Source: Deltaproteobacteria bacterium
GTDB taxonomy: Bacteria; Desulfobacterota; Desulfobacteria; Desulfobacterales; JAUVVS01
NCBI GenBank assembly: GCA_030604545.1
Contig: JAUVVS010000084.1
Span: 1-7,695 of the forward strand
Direction of reading: 5' to 3'
Length of the DNA: 7,695 nucleotides
The position numbers and the translations under genes are program-made. This document shows, in pieces, positions 7,010-7,695 of the stretch (the first letter of the stretch is position 1; each line of letters begins with the position of its first letter). The notes under the pieces are model-generated. The model saw nothing but the letters and a program-made list of their open reading frames with translations, was not told the DNA's origin and made no database searches.

Positions 7010-7032
7010 CAATTGAATAGGGTAAATATTTT

Positions 7033-7389
7033 TTGGGATTTTTTTCTTTTGCCAAGACAGATAGAATTTTAAAACGTTCCGAGTTTCTACGGGTATCAAA
7101 TCTCGGAAAGAAACTTTCCGGCAAATATTTTATTGCTATCTTTTGTCAGGGAAAATTAAACAGAACACGTCTTGGAATTACTGTAACGAAAAAGGTTGGG
7201 CGGGCTGTGACGCGCAACAGGATCAAACGTTTTGTCCGTGAATATTTTCGATTAAACAGACAAAATATTAAAGGCATCTGGGATATAAATATTATAGCCA
7301 AAAAAGAGGCCGCAAATATCACGTCGGACAAAGCCTATTCATCACTACAAAGCATTTTTAAAAGAATATCGAGGAGTATAGATCATTAA
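7033..7389 (+). CDS. rnpA: Ribonuclease P protein component
   Basis: RnpA is the protein subunit of RNase P, which assists the catalytic RNA in removing tRNA 5' leaders. The 118-aa protein has the family landmarks: FAKTDRILKRSEFLRV near the N-terminus, LGITVTKKVGRAVTRNRIKR with the RNR motif at residues 61-63, and the following helix FVREYFR. The length is normal. After an in-frame stop at 7018-7020 the only usual start codon before the conserved part is TTG at 7033, with AGGG at 7019-7022 ten nt upstream. This ribosome site lies just outside element copy 2, so the insertion seems to have left translation signals intact while separating the gene from rpmH. The 3' end overlaps the start of yidD. 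Confidence 0.95.
   Translation: MGFFSFAKTDRILKRSEFLRVSNLGKKLSGKYFIAIFCQGKLNRTRLGITVTKKVGRAVTRNRIKRFVREYFRLNRQNIKGIWDINIIAKKEAANITSDKAYSSLQSIFKRISRSIDH
7371..7376 (+). promoter_or_regulatory. Ribosome binding site GAGGAG that sets the yidD start
   Basis: GAGGAG inside the end of rnpA lies 8 nt before the ATT at 7385. This is the normal spacing and supports initiation at that unusual codon rather than at a later TTG (7430). Confidence 0.65.
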
Positions 7390-7594
7390 AAGAATTTTTC
7401 TGATACTTATCAAGACATATCAATATGTATTGTCTCCTATTTTGGGCCCCTCTTGTCGTTTTTACCCAACCTGTTCTGATTATGCTTATCAGTCTATAAC
7501 GCGTTATGGTTTGATGAAAGGTGTATTCATTGCATTTAAGAGAATTGTGCGATGTCATCCTTTTAGTCCTGGCGGAGTTGATCCTGTTCCTTAG
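7385..7594 (+). CDS. yidD: Membrane protein insertion efficiency factor YidD, apparent ATT start
   Basis: YidD is a small inner-membrane-associated protein thought to help YidC and Sec insert membrane proteins. The 69-codon frame reads (I/M)KRIFLILIKTYQYVLSPIL, then GPSCRFYPTCSDYA (Cys24, Cys30), and ends with RCHPFSPGGVDPVP (Cys57), the family's most conserved blocks in the right order and length. The frame is bounded upstream by TAG at 7379-7381, so only ATC 7382 and ATT 7385 precede the conserved KRIF. ATT aligns with the usual initiator Met and is 8 nt after GAGGAG. The next common start, TTG 7430, would delete the N-terminal hydrophobic helix. It overlaps the rnpA stop (7387-7389), the expected rnpA-yidD coupling; yidC probably follows beyond the window. 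Confidence 0.9.
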   Translation: MKRIFLILIKTYQYVLSPILGPSCRFYPTCSDYAYQSITRYGLMKGVFIAFKRIVRCHPFSPGGVDPVP

Positions 7595-7615
7595 AGCAAT
7601 AATTCTTATTTTCGG

Positions 7616-7624
7616 TGATATAAT
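7616..7624 (+). promoter_or_regulatory. Possible extended -10 promoter motif after yidD
   Basis: TGATATAAT fits the extended -10 pattern TGnTATAAT. No good -35 is visible. It could serve the next gene (expected yidC), which is not in the window. Confidence 0.3.
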
Positions 7625-7642
7625 TAGACCTTTGAAAAATGC

Positions 7643-7661
7643 TGAATTTTGTTCAAATTCA
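7643..7661. repeat. Inverted repeat downstream of yidD
   Basis: TGAATTT (7643-7649) and AAATTCA (7655-7661) pair perfectly around a 5-nt loop. The stem is AT-only apart from one G-C pair and has no T-tract, so it is a poor terminator. It may be part of the same repeat as the palindrome ten nt further on. Confidence 0.4.
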
Positions 7662-7670
7662 AGGCAGGCG

Positions 7671-7686
7671 TCCCGCTATAGCGGGA
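7671..7686. repeat. Perfect 16-bp palindrome near window end
   Basis: TCCCGCTATAGCGGGA is a perfect palindrome, GC-rich at its arms in an AT-rich context. No T-tract follows, so it is not a standard terminator. It may be a protein-binding site or the edge of a dispersed palindromic repeat cut off by the window. Confidence 0.55.
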
Positions 7687-7695
7687 TTAACCACC

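Noticed and set aside
6927..7124. Minus-strand 65-aa frame spanning element copy 2 and rnpA
   Set aside because: It is mostly antisense to rnpA and enters the element; copy 1 does not preserve a matching gene, so the element is best treated as non-coding.
1..7695. CRISPR array, tRNA or rRNA genes, or defence system genes
   Set aside because: No spaced short direct repeats, tRNA/rRNA-like sequences or defence protein families were seen on either strand.

Overview
This is an AT-rich bacterial chromosomal window of core genes, with two copies of a small non-autonomous mobile element inserted among them. The block of a B12-binding-like radical SAM protein followed by RNase G, together with rpmH-rnpA-yidD, suggests a Gram-negative anaerobe. 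A sulfate-reducing Desulfobacterota (Desulfobacterales-like) lineage is my best guess. That placement is inference from gene order and protein flavour, not a database result.

Layout. Minus strand, left side: a DegP/DegQ-type periplasmic serine protease (293-1705) is followed downstream by the start of a small membrane-anchored coiled-coil protein (1-212, cut by the window edge). Bases 1706-2171 are non-coding and hold a hairpin (1793-1823) and element copy 1 (1857-2146). Plus strand: an 842-aa radical SAM protein fused to a DUF2344/TIGR03936 domain (2172-4700) is followed after 15 nt by RNase G (4716-6257). A 311-nt intergenic region with a good sigma70-like promoter and a structured leader precedes rpmH (L34, 6569-6703). 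Element copy 2 (6712-7001, inverted relative to copy 1) comes next, then rnpA (TTG start, 7033-7389) and yidD (7385-7594), which appears to start with ATT. The last 100 nt hold an extended -10 motif and two palindromes.

The main discovery is the repeated element. The two 290-bp copies have no gaps and differ at 14 positions by my hand alignment (about 95% identity). They start GTAA and end TTAC, have imperfect terminal inverted repeats, and are flanked by 8-bp direct repeats (8/8 at copy 2, 7/8 at copy 1). GTAA ends plus 8-bp target duplications are the hallmark of IS66-family transposition, so I read these as IS66-type MITEs. Copy 2 has split the normally tight rpmH-rnpA pair. Removing it and one target repeat leaves a 31-nt spacer. 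Copy 1 has inserted just upstream of the radical SAM gene, into a target that contains TATAAT.

How the genes relate: RNase G (RNA processing), L34 (ribosome), RnpA (tRNA 5' maturation) and YidD (membrane protein insertion, normally followed by YidC) form the usual RNA/ribosome/membrane-biogenesis neighbourhood. DegQ belongs to envelope protein quality control and is transcribed divergently. The radical SAM fusion has no function I can assign; its place directly before rng suggests a role in RNA or ribosome biology.
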